64,000 nt of DNA. Source: Tetragonia tetragonoides (lineage: Eukaryota; Streptophyta; Magnoliopsida; Caryophyllales; Aizoaceae). Positions 49,610 through 60,218 of the stretch are shown one piece after another. The notes under the pieces were generated by a model, which did not search any database, was not told the origin of the DNA, and saw only the letters and a list, made by a program, of their open reading frames with translations. The stretch is from positions 40,149,001 through 40,213,000 of the forward strand of contig CM076144.1 in the NCBI GenBank assembly GCA_038025085.1, given 5' to 3'. Made by a program: the position numbers and the translations under genes. Position 1 is the stretch's first letter; each line of letters opens with the position of its first letter.

Positions 49610-50120
49610 GAATGGAGTTACGAACTTACACGTGGGTGAGTTTGGGGGTACATACGTGTTGTAGCGTGGAAAGCTTCATCCAAATCTTCTACAATACACA
49701 TCGGTGGCTCGGTGCATGTCTTTTTTTTTTTTCTTTTTTTTGATAATTACATGGCTCGGTGCACGTTTTTCTGTTATTTAGTTGTTCATATATACAGTTA
49801 TGGGTGTAGCCAAGCCGAGTTAGGTCGATTCTAAGCTTGTCTCAATTTGATTCAACTCAACTTGGACTCGGCTCAAAACTTGCCAAGTCGAATAAGTTAA
49901 GGTCCGAGTTCGATTCGAAATAGACGTTTGGTTTGACTCGATTTGGTTCCAATTCAAAATTGCCACTACAATCACTATAAAAAAAAAAGATCAATTTAAT
50001 ACATTATCATTTATAATTGGGTTCGATTATAAGTGATATTTTGCAAGTTATAAAATAATCTTAATCCAAATAGAGCGGAAATCAAATCAACTGAACCGAC
50101 CGACCGAGCCAGTAGGCTTG
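49610..50120. other. Spacer between PEBP copy 2 and Copia
   Basis: No gene. 49800-50110 is dense in ACTCGG/CGAGTT words similar to 18900-19340; likely a degraded non-autonomous element. Confidence 0.4.
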
Positions 50121-50312
50121 TGTTAGGATAATATTATTGTGAGATGTATTTTCTATATCTTAGCTTCAGTTTTCGCAAGAGGTGTATATAGGCAGGATTG
50201 TTTCCTTAGTTATATAGTCCTAGTAGATCTTAATGTTTATAAGTTGTACTATATAAATAATACCGATGAATGAGAATGCGAAGGCAATACTGACAAACTC
50301 TACGCCTTTACG
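50121..50312 (+). repeat. 5' LTR of Copia element
   Basis: About 192 bp from TGTTAGGATAATATT to just before the primer site. A TATA box (ATATAAATAA at 50251) sits near the 3' half. No 3' LTR was found: the element is truncated. The exact 3' end is uncertain by a few bases. Confidence 0.75.
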
Positions 50313-50325
50313 TGGTATCAGAGCC
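50313..50325 (+). promoter_or_regulatory. Copia primer binding site (initiator tRNA-Met)
   Basis: TGGTATCAGAGCC, complementary to the 3' end of plant initiator tRNA-Met, as usual in plant Copia elements. Confidence 0.9.
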
Positions 50326-50357
50326 TCGTAGGCGAAAAACTAACCTAACAAACGCTA

Positions 50358-51603
50358 ATGGCAGACGATGATCAGCCGCCACCATCACCACCAAAAATTG
50401 ATAACAAATGATCTTTCTTTTACTTTGGTCCTCAAAATCGTCCTGGAGACTTCATTACCCCAGCCAAATTCACTAGCGAAAACTATGAAGATTGGTCTGG
50501 TGAAATTGAAACCGCCCTTCAAGCACGACGAAAATTTGATTTTTTTGATGGGACCATTACATCACCTGAACCACCTTGCACACAGGAGGATTGGGGTACC
50601 ATCCAAGCGATGTTGGTATCATGGATTATGAACACGATTGCACCCGAAATGCAGAGTACTCTTTTGAAGTACAAGGATGCCAAACACTACTGGTGGGATA
50701 CTCTCAAAGAGTCCTTTGCATTAACTGATGGTCCAAGGATTCAACAATTAAAATCCTCTATTCTGAATGTAAACAGACTAAAACAATGTCTGTGGCTACA
50801 TATTATGGGAAATTGAGAGTCTTGTGGGAAGAATTGCATACCCATGAGCCATTGATGACGTGCCACTGTTGTGCGAAGTGTACAGCGGGTCGGGAGCATG
50901 AAATTCGTCGTGAAAAAGACATGTTACATGAATTTTTGATGGGGCTGTACTGCCCGTCCTACGGTCCGCTCCGGTCAAATATTCTGGCCCAAGATCCACT
51001 TCCGTATGTCAATCGAGCATATCAACTCGTTATCCAAAAGGAGCGGGTTGGTCAAGCTTCACTCGTACCCGACGAGAAGGCTGAAGTAGTCGGGTTTGCA
51101 GTTCGCACAACCGGACACGGCCGAGGCCGCTTTGAGCGCCAAAATAAATCACATCTTTCATGTACCCATTGCAAGAAAACAAGACATGAGGTAAATCAGT
51201 GTTTTGAACTACACAGATATCCTGATTGGTGGAAAGAACGGACAAGAAACGACAGCAGAACAAACTCACTCGTCCCAGCTGGCCACGGTCAGGGGGGGGG
51301 GGGGGCAGCAGTATCCGCGCCAATAACATGACACTTGCTGTCATGGACAGTAACAATGCGCAGCCCGCTGCCTTCTCTGCAGAACAGTGGAAAGCTCTCA
51401 TCACCGCGTTCGGTAATATGACTGCATCTAATGAACGCCTAAGCGGTAAGTTTAATGGTCATATGTGGATCATTGATACCGGCGCATCCAATCATGTAAC
51501 TAGTAATCTAAATTTATTGTTATGTAAAAGACAATAAATGTCCTGTTGGCCTTCCTGACGACAAAAAAGTGGTTGCTACAAAAGAGGGGTCGGCACGGCT
51601 ATC
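50358..51603 (+). pseudogene. Copia gag and protease, frameshifted
   Basis: ATG at 50358 (MADDDQPPPSPPK), with early stop and frame changes. The gag core is readable as FTSENYEDWSGEIETAL, MNTIAPEMQSTLLKYKDAKH and VATYYGKLRVLWEELHTHEP; the zinc knuckle CTHCKKTRHEVNQCFELH is at 51161-51214; a run of 13 G at 51293 is a likely slippage site; protease motif WIIDTGASNHVTS at 51469. It is then interrupted by solo LTR B2. Gag would form the virus-like particle and the protease would mature the polyprotein in an intact element. Confidence 0.85.
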
Positions 51604-52895
51604 TGTAAGGACCCGGTATCATTTTCTCCTTGCGAAGTGTGTGTCCTTATAGAAAATTTGTAAGTTGGGGGCTTAGATAAATTCAAGGAACCGTCGAGTT
51701 AGAAAAGCATTTATAAATAACTTGAATTGGATTGAATAAAAACCATAAAAGAGGTCAAAATTCTGCTACCAAAGGGACAACCCAGTAGCGTGAAAAGTGA
51801 ACTAATCATGTTTTTAGAAAGACTCCCGCTCATATAGAACATATGAGTACCCAAGAATAAAGAGTTAGGCACGCAACTCGCTCGTTTTATGACGGTCTCT
51901 ACTAACTCAAGTTTGCTTAATAATTTAAAGTCATGATTCCCACACGAAACCGGATTAACAACTTAGGTTAGACTATTAATTGGTTCGCCACAAGCATCAC
52001 GACATTGATTATTGACCCATTTTTAGACATGCATTTGATTGGCAAGTTGAGCAATACGACAGCTAGACATGCTTATTAACATAATTAAAAGACAGTATTT
52101 AGCAAGCAATAAAAACCATGATTAGCATGATATCTACATTTTGACTAGTACAAAATAAACAGTTAAGCAATCAATTTGATTTGAGCCCTTAGGAGTTTTG
52201 TACCTAAACTGTAGGCTATTTAGCAATTGAATAGTAAAGTAAGATCTCAAGCAAAGAATAGAATTGATTTGGAAGAAAGAGGGAGAAGCTCAGAGTTAAT
52301 GCTACTCAGAATAGAGGGTGTCAACTGTAGACTGTGTGTTTTGAATTGAAGGTGGATTGTCGTATTTATAGTGGACGAAGTAGGGTTGATTGGGTGAAAA
52401 GATAGAGTCGAAAAGTGAAAAGATCGGGTGAAAAGCTGGCGCCAGCTAGCTCAGCGAGAGCCGCTGGTGGCTCTCGCCACAGCCGCTAGCGGCTCTGGAT
52501 TTTCATCCACTGCTGCTAGTGGCTTTGGGCAGAGCCGTTGGCGGCTCTCGAGCAGCCAGCTGTATGTCGTCATATGACGACATCCAGTCATTTTTGGGAT
52601 TTTTCGGATGAAATTGAATATTCCGAAAGTGTAAAAAGACTGTTTTACCCTTCTTGCGGTAAAAGACGGTTTTACCCTCGATTAGCAACTTTGTAATCGA
52701 GGGTCAGAAAAGGACACAAGAGGTGTCGTTGGAAAGCTCTTGAACGAGTCTTTTGAATGTGATCGAGATAAAGGAGCGGTTTGGACAAACTTGAGACCTT
52801 ATTTTACCTTTCAAAGTGCATTCAAGTATTTAAATTACTCCTTTCATCATCGCGCTTTTGTGGAGATGTCTGACGACGCTTTTTAGGCGTCTACA
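51604..52895 (+). mobile_element. Solo LTR, family B copy 2, inserted in Copia
   Basis: 1292 bp, TGTAAGGACCCGGTATCATT to GGCGTCTACA, with a perfect 5-bp duplication CTATC (51599-51603, 52896-52900). Removing it and one CTATC restores the Copia pol sequence ...EGSARLSDDMTLF. Homologous to 45942-47281, with a weaker palindrome cluster at 52455-52560. Confidence 0.92.
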
Positions 52896-53744
52896 CTATC
52901 TGATGACATGACTCTCTTCATGTGTTATATGTTCCGAACTTGAATTCTAACCTTATTTCCATACTGCAGTTGTGTGATGATTTGGATTGTGTCGCTATTT
53001 TTAACAAATATATGTGTGCTATACAGGACCGAATGAGGCGGCTGATTGGAGCGGAAAGTAGGAAAGATGGACTCTACTACTTCAAGGATTCGCCCACTGT
53101 TCAAGCTTACAACATTGATGCCGCAACATCATCTCTGGCACTCTGGTACGCTCGAATGGGTTATCCGTCTGAGAAAGTAGTGAAGTCGCTTCCTCTCGCT
53201 AGACATTTTAAGGGTAGTTTAAATAAAGCATGTGAAGTGTGTTTTCGTGCTAAACAACACAGAGATCGTTTTCCTATAAGTGAACACAAAAGTAGTCGCA
53301 TTTTTTAATTAATTAATATCGATTTATGGGGTCAATATAGGCATACATCCTCGTGTGGGGCACTGTATTTTTTGACTATAGTGGATGATTATTCTAGAGA
53401 TGTATGGACCTATTTGATGAATGATAAAACTGAGGTCTTTCTGCATTTTATGTCATTTGTTGCCATGGTGGAACGTCAATTTTCTACTTCTCTAAAAATT
53501 GTCCGAAGTGATAATGGAACGGAGTTCAAATGTTTACTTGATTATTTTTCTACCTCTGGGATACTATTTCAAACCTCATGTGTTGGCACCCCACAACAGA
53601 ATGGGAGGGTGGAGCGCAAGCATCAACATATTCTTAATGTTGCTCGTGCTCTTCCCTTCCAGGCAAACTTGCCAATTTATTTTTGGGGTGAGAGTATTTT
53701 AGTTGCGGCTCATCTGATTAATCGTACCCCATCGGCTGCGTGTT
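52896..53744 (+). pseudogene. Copia GAG-pre-integrase and integrase core, truncated
   Basis: HVLYVPNLNSNLISI continues the protease-distal region, then the GAG-pre-integrase zinc-binding segment (LWYARMGYPSEKVVKSLP, ACEVCFRAKQHRDRFP), a TAA, and the integrase core with Asp in FLTIVDDYSRDVWTYL and KIVRSDNGTEF and Glu in GTPQQNGRVERKH. The sequence stops at NRTPSA; reverse transcriptase and RNase H are absent. Confidence 0.9.
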
Positions 53745-53769
53745 AATCCAAAGTCAACAATACATATTG

Positions 53770-54762
53770 CAAAAGGGGAAAATTAAATGCCACTCAAATG
53801 CAATCAAACCCTCTTTAACTCCACAAAATAAAGAAAAAAGGGTAGAATTCTGTCTTAGTAAGCTGGTTGGTGGTTCAATTATGCACAATCTCACTTTTGA
53901 TGATTTTTATGATCACATTCATATATATGAAAAGTGGTTCTTCATGACCCAAACTTTACAAAAGTACTACTTGCACCCAGATGAGGTAGAGCCACATAGG
54001 GAAATTCAGTCAAAGAGGTTTACTACCAAAGTCATGTTCCTAGCAAATGTGGCTAGGCCAAGAATTTCCAATGGTGAGGTTCAATTTGATGGAAAAATTG
54101 GAATTTTTCCATTCATTGTGATTGAACCAGCCAAGAGAAGTTCAAAAAACAGAAGTAGAGGTGTGATGGAGACCAAGCCAATCCTTTTAATCACAAAAGA
54201 AGTTTACAGAGAGGGTCTCATAACAAAGGTGATACCAGCAATTAAAGCCAAGTGGCCACAACAGCAAGCAAGAGGATTTTCATTCAGTAGGATAATGCAA
54301 GGCCCCACATCCACCCAGAGGACCCACAATTCATGGAGGCAGCCACATCTGATGGATTTGACATCCAAATGATCAACCAACCAGGTACTAGCCCAGACCT
54401 TAATGTCCTAGATTTAGGCTTTTTAGAGCTATTCAGTCCTTGCAGCATGAAAATGCACCAAGGAATATGGTAGAGTTGGTGCAAGTTGTGCACAAGGCTT
54501 TTGATGATTTGGAACCTTCAACACTGAATAAAGTATGGCTATCTTTGCAGTATTGCATGACTGACATACTGAAAGTGAAAGGCTCAAATGCATAAAAAAT
54601 TCCTCATGTTGGGAAAAACAGATTGGAGAGGCTAGGAAGACTGCCTCACACAATCAGCCCACCAGCAAACATTGTGTAGCAAGCCATTCAATTTCTGAAT
54701 GAAGGACAAATCAATGCAAATGCCATACATGATGATGAAGATGATCTGGAGTGGATTGATTG
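53770..54762 (+). pseudogene. Plant mariner-like (MLE) transposase relic
   Basis: Plant MLE catalytic domain without the N-terminal HTH part. HSNAIKPSLTPQNKEKRVEFCLSKL; HIHIYEKWFFMTQTLQKYYLHPDE, where the first catalytic Asp (usually HIDEKWF) is Tyr; KRFTTKVMFLANVARPRI; EVYREGLITKVIPAIKAKWP; then a frameshift near 54295 leads to DNARPHIHPEDPQFMEAA and SPDLNVLDLGFL, giving a DD39D spacing. The C-terminus follows in shifted frame to DDLEWID (54762). Autonomous partners of Stowaway MITEs are of this type. Not functional. Confidence 0.88.
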
Positions 54763-54765
54763 AGT

Positions 54766-55127
54766 GGGTATGCAACAAGGTGTAAAAATGAAGGTAGAAA
54801 TCATTTTGGCGTGTCTTTAAATGTGGGGTATTTTGGTGGGTATTTAAATATGGGATGTTTTTATGTGATTTTAGGATACAACCTTTTGTGAGGAATTAGA
54901 ATACAACCTTTTGGTGGGTACTTAAATGTTTCTTTTGGTGGGTACTTACATCTGTCTTTTGGTGGGTAATTAGTTTAGTTAATGTTGCTGTGAACAAGCC
55001 AAGTAGGGCTAAGAACATTGTAAGTCTCATCTTTTGTAATCATGATTGGCTTGCTTAAGTATATAAATTCAGCAACTTATTTTGTAAAATTTCATTCAAT
55101 TTGAGTAGTCTTAGTCAATTTTCATCA
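54766..55127. other. Sequence downstream of the MLE relic
   Basis: Contains four degenerate copies of TTTTGGTGGGTA(C/A/T)TTA (54830-54970) and a TATATAAATTC box near 55060. No gene recognised. Confidence 0.45.
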
Positions 55128-55132
55128 TAGAC

Positions 55133-57112
55133 TGTAACACCCCGGATTTTTTAAATAATAAATAAACAAAAATAGATAAACTCGAGCCAAAATTTCGGCA
55201 GAGTTTCCTTTGTAAATGGACATCCCAAGTTATCGACCATTTATATCAACCTGCTTAAAACAACAATTACAACAAAATACCCAAACTGACAGCGGAAGAC
55301 TTCTATTAAATCCAGAGCATCACTGCCACACTCACTCATTGAATGAGTGCAAGGCAAACATTACAACTCTAAAACAATCCAAAAAACTTTAAGGCTTTAC
55401 AATTTACAAGCAAATGAACAACTAGAAAGTATAACCACAACGGACAACACTAATCTTTATTTTGGTCAGCTCGAACTGAATGGTCCATCTAGATCTTCAC
55501 AATCGGACAACCTGCAAGTCATATTCCAATCTACTCCCCCATACAATCGAATATCGTATAGGTTCATCATAGGTCCACCATTGAAGAAAAAATTGACGCA
55601 CACACACGTAGCAAAGAGAGCAACCAATCAGCTTTTGCTGAGTAACCAAACATTCTATCGAAAAATAAATAAAAGCACCAATATCTCAACTCAGGTCAAC
55701 TATGACCTTGAAGTCACATAAATCCCAAAAGTAGTCTTCGTATCATCTATAACTCAATTCCCAAAAGTTTGTGCCAATCGCTCTCGGTCACTAGCTCCTA
55801 GCCTCGACAATGTGGGAAGTGAACTGGCGGAAGAACCCGCAGATGCAAAACCATTCTCATAACTTGGCCAAAGCCCTCATAACTCATAACATAGCCCGCA
55901 TGCACTCAAAAGTCTACTCTACGACCAATTCATAACCATGTAACCATTTCATAAAATACTGCTCGTCACCTAAGAGTCAACATCTTAGACTACTTGCCCA
56001 CATGTCTAGAACTAAGGAAGCTAATAACTTACGAGCCTCAAACCAAGATCAAATCAAACCATATTCATTCTCATAATCCATAGTCATAGCTAACTCATAA
56101 TCTCATCTCAGTTACCCCTTTCAGGTAAATACTAGCATAACATCCATCACATGGCACGGGTTCCCAATAATAATAGTGTATCTATCAGTTCAGTTGTCTA
56201 CCAATAACTATTCTCTAATCAGAACTACAAGTCTCAAACTAACTTCACCTACATAAGGCCTAATATACACTAACCTGCCATACCCATAAACATAATAATC
56301 TGTGAGTACTCAATTATGCAGCACTAAACATGAATAATTCAACTAAAAATTATTGGGCAAACAACAACAATTCACTTAGAATACAATAGTGATCAAATGA
56401 ACCCAACAAAGAGCATCAATTCACATATAAAAGAGAAATTAACATTCATCTCCAACCGAATAGAAAGGGTTACCTCTAAATTGAGCAGCAAAACAGTTAC
56501 GCATCAAAATCTCCCCAATTCAACCCTCTAGCATATATGCATATATAATCAAATCAGAACTTAATAATTAAAACCCTAAAAATCAGAAATTGAAATAAAT
56601 AAATTTGGGGTTTAGGGTTTTGTGGAATCAAACCAATTGATTGACTACTTGTGGTGCAAGACGGCACCACCACACGGTGACCGAGAAAAGACAGCAGCAG
56701 CAGCCTCGATCAAAGGCAGAACAGGGGCGTGGTTCTCGAACAAAATCGCAACTGAGAGGAGAGAGAAAAGACACCCAAAACAGAGGAGAGAGAGAGAGAG
56801 ATGACAGCGAATTTATTCAATCAACAGCAAAGTAGCATCCATGGCAGTATAGTTTTTGGAGAAAGAACGAAGAAGATGGTGATGGTGGTGTGTCGTGGGT
56901 TTTACAAAGGTTCAAGGGTTTTGGGGAAAAAGAACTGAAAGGCAATATAAGAAGTAAGGAGAAGCGGTGGAGGAGTTTTAGTAAAACAAAACCTTTTTTT
57001 TTTTTTTCCCAATAAAGCCCAAACACAACAAAACACTCCAAAATCAAATACATTTATTTCATAAATCAATTAATCATTTTCTCAAAATAATATAAATATT
57101 CGGGATATTACA
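55133..57112 (+). mobile_element. Solo LTR, family A copy 2 (Ty3/gypsy-like)
   Basis: 1980 bp from TGTAACACCCCGGATTTTTT to CGGGATATTACA with a perfect 5-bp duplication TAGAC (55128-55132, 57113-57117). Homologous blocks with 42137-44997. No coding sequence; short reading frames inside are chance. Confidence 0.93.
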
Positions 57113-57114
57113 TA

Positions 57115-57173
57115 GACAAACAAAATGCTTATCCAACCAAATAAATAAAGTGGTGACAATAACCATAAACTTA
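57115..57173. repeat. Duplicated segment, MITE-bearing copy (left flank)
   Basis: ATGCTTATCCAACCAAATAA ... AACCATAAACTTA matches 57496-57552 (ATGTTTAGCCAACCAAATCA ... AACCATAAACTTA). After the MITE the match resumes (GTGTCCAAACTCAATCAATT against GTCTCCAAACTCACTCAATT). Confidence 0.85.
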
Positions 57174-57355
57174 AGCCCTGTTCTTTTCGTCGATTCCATG
57201 CTGCATTCCGTTCCGTTCCACTCCGATCCGTTCCGCATTCTGTACTTCATTTTTTCTCACATTTTTTTGAATTATCCACGCCGCGCCGTTCGGTTCCAAT
57301 CCGTTCCGTTTCGTTCCTCACCGTCCCGCACCATTCCGTTGAAGAGAACAGGGCC
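57174..57355. mobile_element. GGAAC-repeat Tourist-like MITE, copy 3
   Basis: 182 bp, left AGCCCTGTTCTTTTCG, right reverse complemented GGCCCTGTTCTCTTCA, between TTA (57171-57173) and TTA (57356-57358). The interior is TTCCGTTCCG-rich, the opposite orientation of copies 1 and 2. The paralogous unoccupied site at 57549-57552 proves the insertion and its TTA duplication. Confidence 0.92.
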
Positions 57356-57495
57356 TTAGTGTCCAAACTCAATCAATTGGTGGCAATAAGCAATTTACAC
57401 AAAATTCCCAAAAATGTTATAAATTCACCATCTTTTTCTCTTTTTTACTGAAAATTCTCATACAATCATGTTGGTCTCAGGATAATTTCATCATA

Positions 57496-57575
57496 GACAC
57501 AAAATGTTTAGCCAACCAAATCAAACAAGTGGTGACAATAACCATAAACTTAGTCTCCAAACTCACTCAATTGGA
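57496..57575. repeat. Duplicated segment, empty-site copy
   Basis: Same sequence as 57115-57173 joined directly to the right flank of the MITE, with a single TTA at the joint. It lies just before the Tat element's LTR. Confidence 0.85.
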
Positions 57576-58148
57576 GTAGACACCAAAAAGTGTGTCTACA
57601 ATAAGTCCCCGTAAAAACTCGATGATGAAAGGATTGGATTTTGCTCGAACTTGGGTTGCGAGAATAATTGCTCTGATGATTAGCCCAGTTCATTTTAACT
57701 AGCCAATGGAAGCCTTTTGTACAGGTGATCCAAACCACTTGGACTCAATTCAATTGGAGTCCAAAACTGAGAGATAGGCCTCTTTGAACCTAAGGGCCCG
57801 AAAGGGAATCCAAACCCATGAGTCAACCCTTGGTCAAACAAGGGAGCTCAGTCAATCCCGCGTGGACCCCCGGGAAGATCCTTCCCCGCATGAAAATCAT
57901 GTCAGGCGCCTATGCAGGCACACCGCACCAGGTCCAAGCGGCCACGCTTGGGCTCAAACGGTGGCCGCCAGGACAAGCGGCTGTGCCGCTAGGCCAAGCG
58001 GTTTGACCGCCTGCCTTGCTGCTAAGCCGCTTGCCAAGCGGCTCGACCGCTTGGCCTGCCGGTTTGGCCGCCTGGACCCTTTCTCGCGGACGGTAAAATT
58101 CGAGGCCCATTCGATTTCCGTGCCAAACCCTGACAGCTCCCCCTCTTC

Positions 58149-58156
58149 TATATAAG
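58149..58156 (+). promoter_or_regulatory. TATA box in the Tat LTR
   Basis: TATATAAG followed about 25 nt later by the first of four 21-bp repeats; it marks the likely U3/R border. Confidence 0.65.
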
Positions 58157-58177
58157 CAAACCTTAGGATTCAGTTGA

Positions 58178-58261
58178 AGAGGTTGGAGATTCTCTCTAAG
58201 AGGTTGGAGATTCTCTTTAAGAGGTTGGAGATTCTCTCTAAGAGGTTGGACATTCTCTCTC
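58178..58261 (+). repeat. Four 21-bp tandem repeats at the LTR transcription start
   Basis: AAGAGGTTGGAGATTCTCTC repeated four times with one or two changes each. They would be at the 5' end of the element's RNA. Confidence 0.9.
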
Positions 58262-59163
58262 ATATTATAAACCCTAAATTCTGATTCTACTCCTTCTTTA
58301 GGATTAGCCCTAGCACCACAAAAATAAACCTTCATACTTCATCAAGAGCATGAATTCAAGCAATACAACCCAATAAGTTCATTGTGAGCATCCAGGTAAT
58401 CCATCCTGAGGGTTTTCAATAAATTTTATATTGCTTGTTATTACTAACGAATTTGGTTTATGTGATATGTACATGCATGGCGCGTTTTGGGCAATAGGGC
58501 TTGTATTAAGCCTAATGAATGGATGAATGAATGCATATTTATTATTTATTGCTTTATATTGAATTATGCTTTGTTTGTGAATTGGTGGATGAATTACCTT
58601 GTTTGCCTTCTAACTCGCAGGTTTTTAGCATATTTATCGTTTTCTAGCAATAAAAAGCATGTAACTTGATAAATTGTTAAAAGTGGTCACATTAATAATG
58701 CTTGTTCAAACCCATTAGTTAAAACTAGAAATTTGGACAAACTGAACCCTGTTTGGAACCGTAGCATTAATAATTATATTGAATCGATTAGTAAAGGCCG
58801 TTGTTGTTAACGGGCGAGTTGGGTACCTAACACCTTACTAGCTCGTACCTACACCCCCGAACTCATTAATGAAGTCAATTTCTCTAATAGGGATTGGGGT
58901 GTACAGGAGTTGAGTTAACGTCTTTCTAGACTATCGACTTGATCTCCAAGGTTTCCAAATTACCTCAGAATTTGGCGGCGACTTCCAACAATCTTAATCA
59001 TGTCCTTGGTACAAAAATCTCTATGTGCATATACACTAAAAGATTCACGAAATTCGATCACCCAACGCGCTCTCCCAGGCTGTCCAGAAAACCCCACCCC
59101 CCGAAAGGAGAGCCGAAGGTGAGGCACGCGGAAAAGAGGGGAGAAAAATACGGCAGCCTACAG

Positions 59164-59182
59164 TGGCGACTTCACTGGGGAC
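59164..59182 (+). promoter_or_regulatory. Tat primer binding site
   Basis: TGGCGACTTCACTGGGGAC, the primer-site type seen in plant Tat/Ogre-like elements (recalled as tRNA-Arg-like), one base after the LTR end. Confidence 0.75.
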
Positions 59183-59913
59183 ATGATTAAGAGGGTGTAA
59201 CTTGAAAATCGATTCATTATAATTACTTTTGCTTGGTTCACTGCCTTGAGTGTTCTTATTATTATTTTGTGACTTGTCATTCATCATTAATTTGCATTCA
59301 TTGCATTCATGTGCATGCACTTGCAGGACTTCCGAGCTTGTTTTTACAAGTTCAAACCAGTTTTTAGCCAATGGAGTGTGGTGAAGTGCCTTGGTGAGAA
59401 TCCACTCGATTCTTCTTTGCCAAGCAACATGGATCCCCCCACCTCATGTACCTTCCTACGCATTCATCCACTCGACGAGTAGGATAACTAGAATGCCTCA
59501 CATTGTCGCGCATCCCGCGGATTGTAGTACATTCTTGATCATGAGTACCTTTTGACCAAAACCCTTAAGCCTACCCCATTGCATGAACTAGAACCAATGT
59601 TTTAGGTTGAAACTCAGTCCCATGTCCATGCTAGATTTGCATAATCATGTCATATTGCGTTGTTTGGTGTTTGCCCATATGTGAACGCATTCTTTGCGTA
59701 GTCTTTTTGGTTGTCATAGAATATTAGGTTAGACCCCAATTAGGATCTTTTCCTTTTTTGAGTCTAGATTTTGTCTTAAGATCGAGTCTAGAATCTTTAT
59801 TTTTAGGAAATAATATCCCTGAATGTTCTATATGATGCTCGTTACCTTAGGAAATATTTGGTTGCTATATTCTTTCCCTTTATTTAGGTAGTGAGTCTAG
59901 GTCAAAAGATCTC

Positions 59914-60117
59914 GATAATATCTGTCCCCTCTCCTTTAGTTAAGAGTATAATATCTTTTGCTTTATCCCATATTGAGTCGAGATAATATCTCTCCCCTCT
60001 CCTTTAGTTAAGAGTATAATATCTTTTGCTTTATCCCATATTGAGTCGAGATAATATCTCTCCCCTCTCCTTTTAGTCAAGAGTATAATATCTTTTGTTT
60101 ATCCTATATTGAATCGA
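59914..60117. repeat. 68-bp tandem repeat, three units, in the Tat leader
   Basis: Units start at 59914, 59982 and 60050 (GATAATATCTCTCCCCTCTC then AGTATAATATCTTTTGCTTT); the first two are nearly identical, the third has a few indels. It lies between the primer site and gag. Confidence 0.93.
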
Positions 60118-60218
60118 GATCTTTTGACCTAAACCCATTACTTAGTCCCCAAGGGTAACTATGTTGATAGAACATCCTAGATAGAAACTTCCCATCTTTG
60201 TTTTAAAACTTTTCTTTC

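Larger units (their letters stand above)
57591..59162 (+). repeat. 5' LTR of the Tat element
   Basis: TGTGTCTACAATAAG to CAGCCTACA, about 1572 bp; the left boundary is uncertain by a few bases without a 3' LTR. Contains a GC-rich AAGCGG/CCGCTT palindromic zone (57930-58080), a TATA box TATATAAG (58149-58156) and, directly downstream of it, four 21-bp repeats (58178-58261). Confidence 0.78.

Noticed and set aside
57784..58335. Arg/Pro-rich frames on both strands in the Tat LTR
   Set aside because: They lie in the GC-rich palindromic part of the LTR U3; coding appearance is due to composition and repeats.
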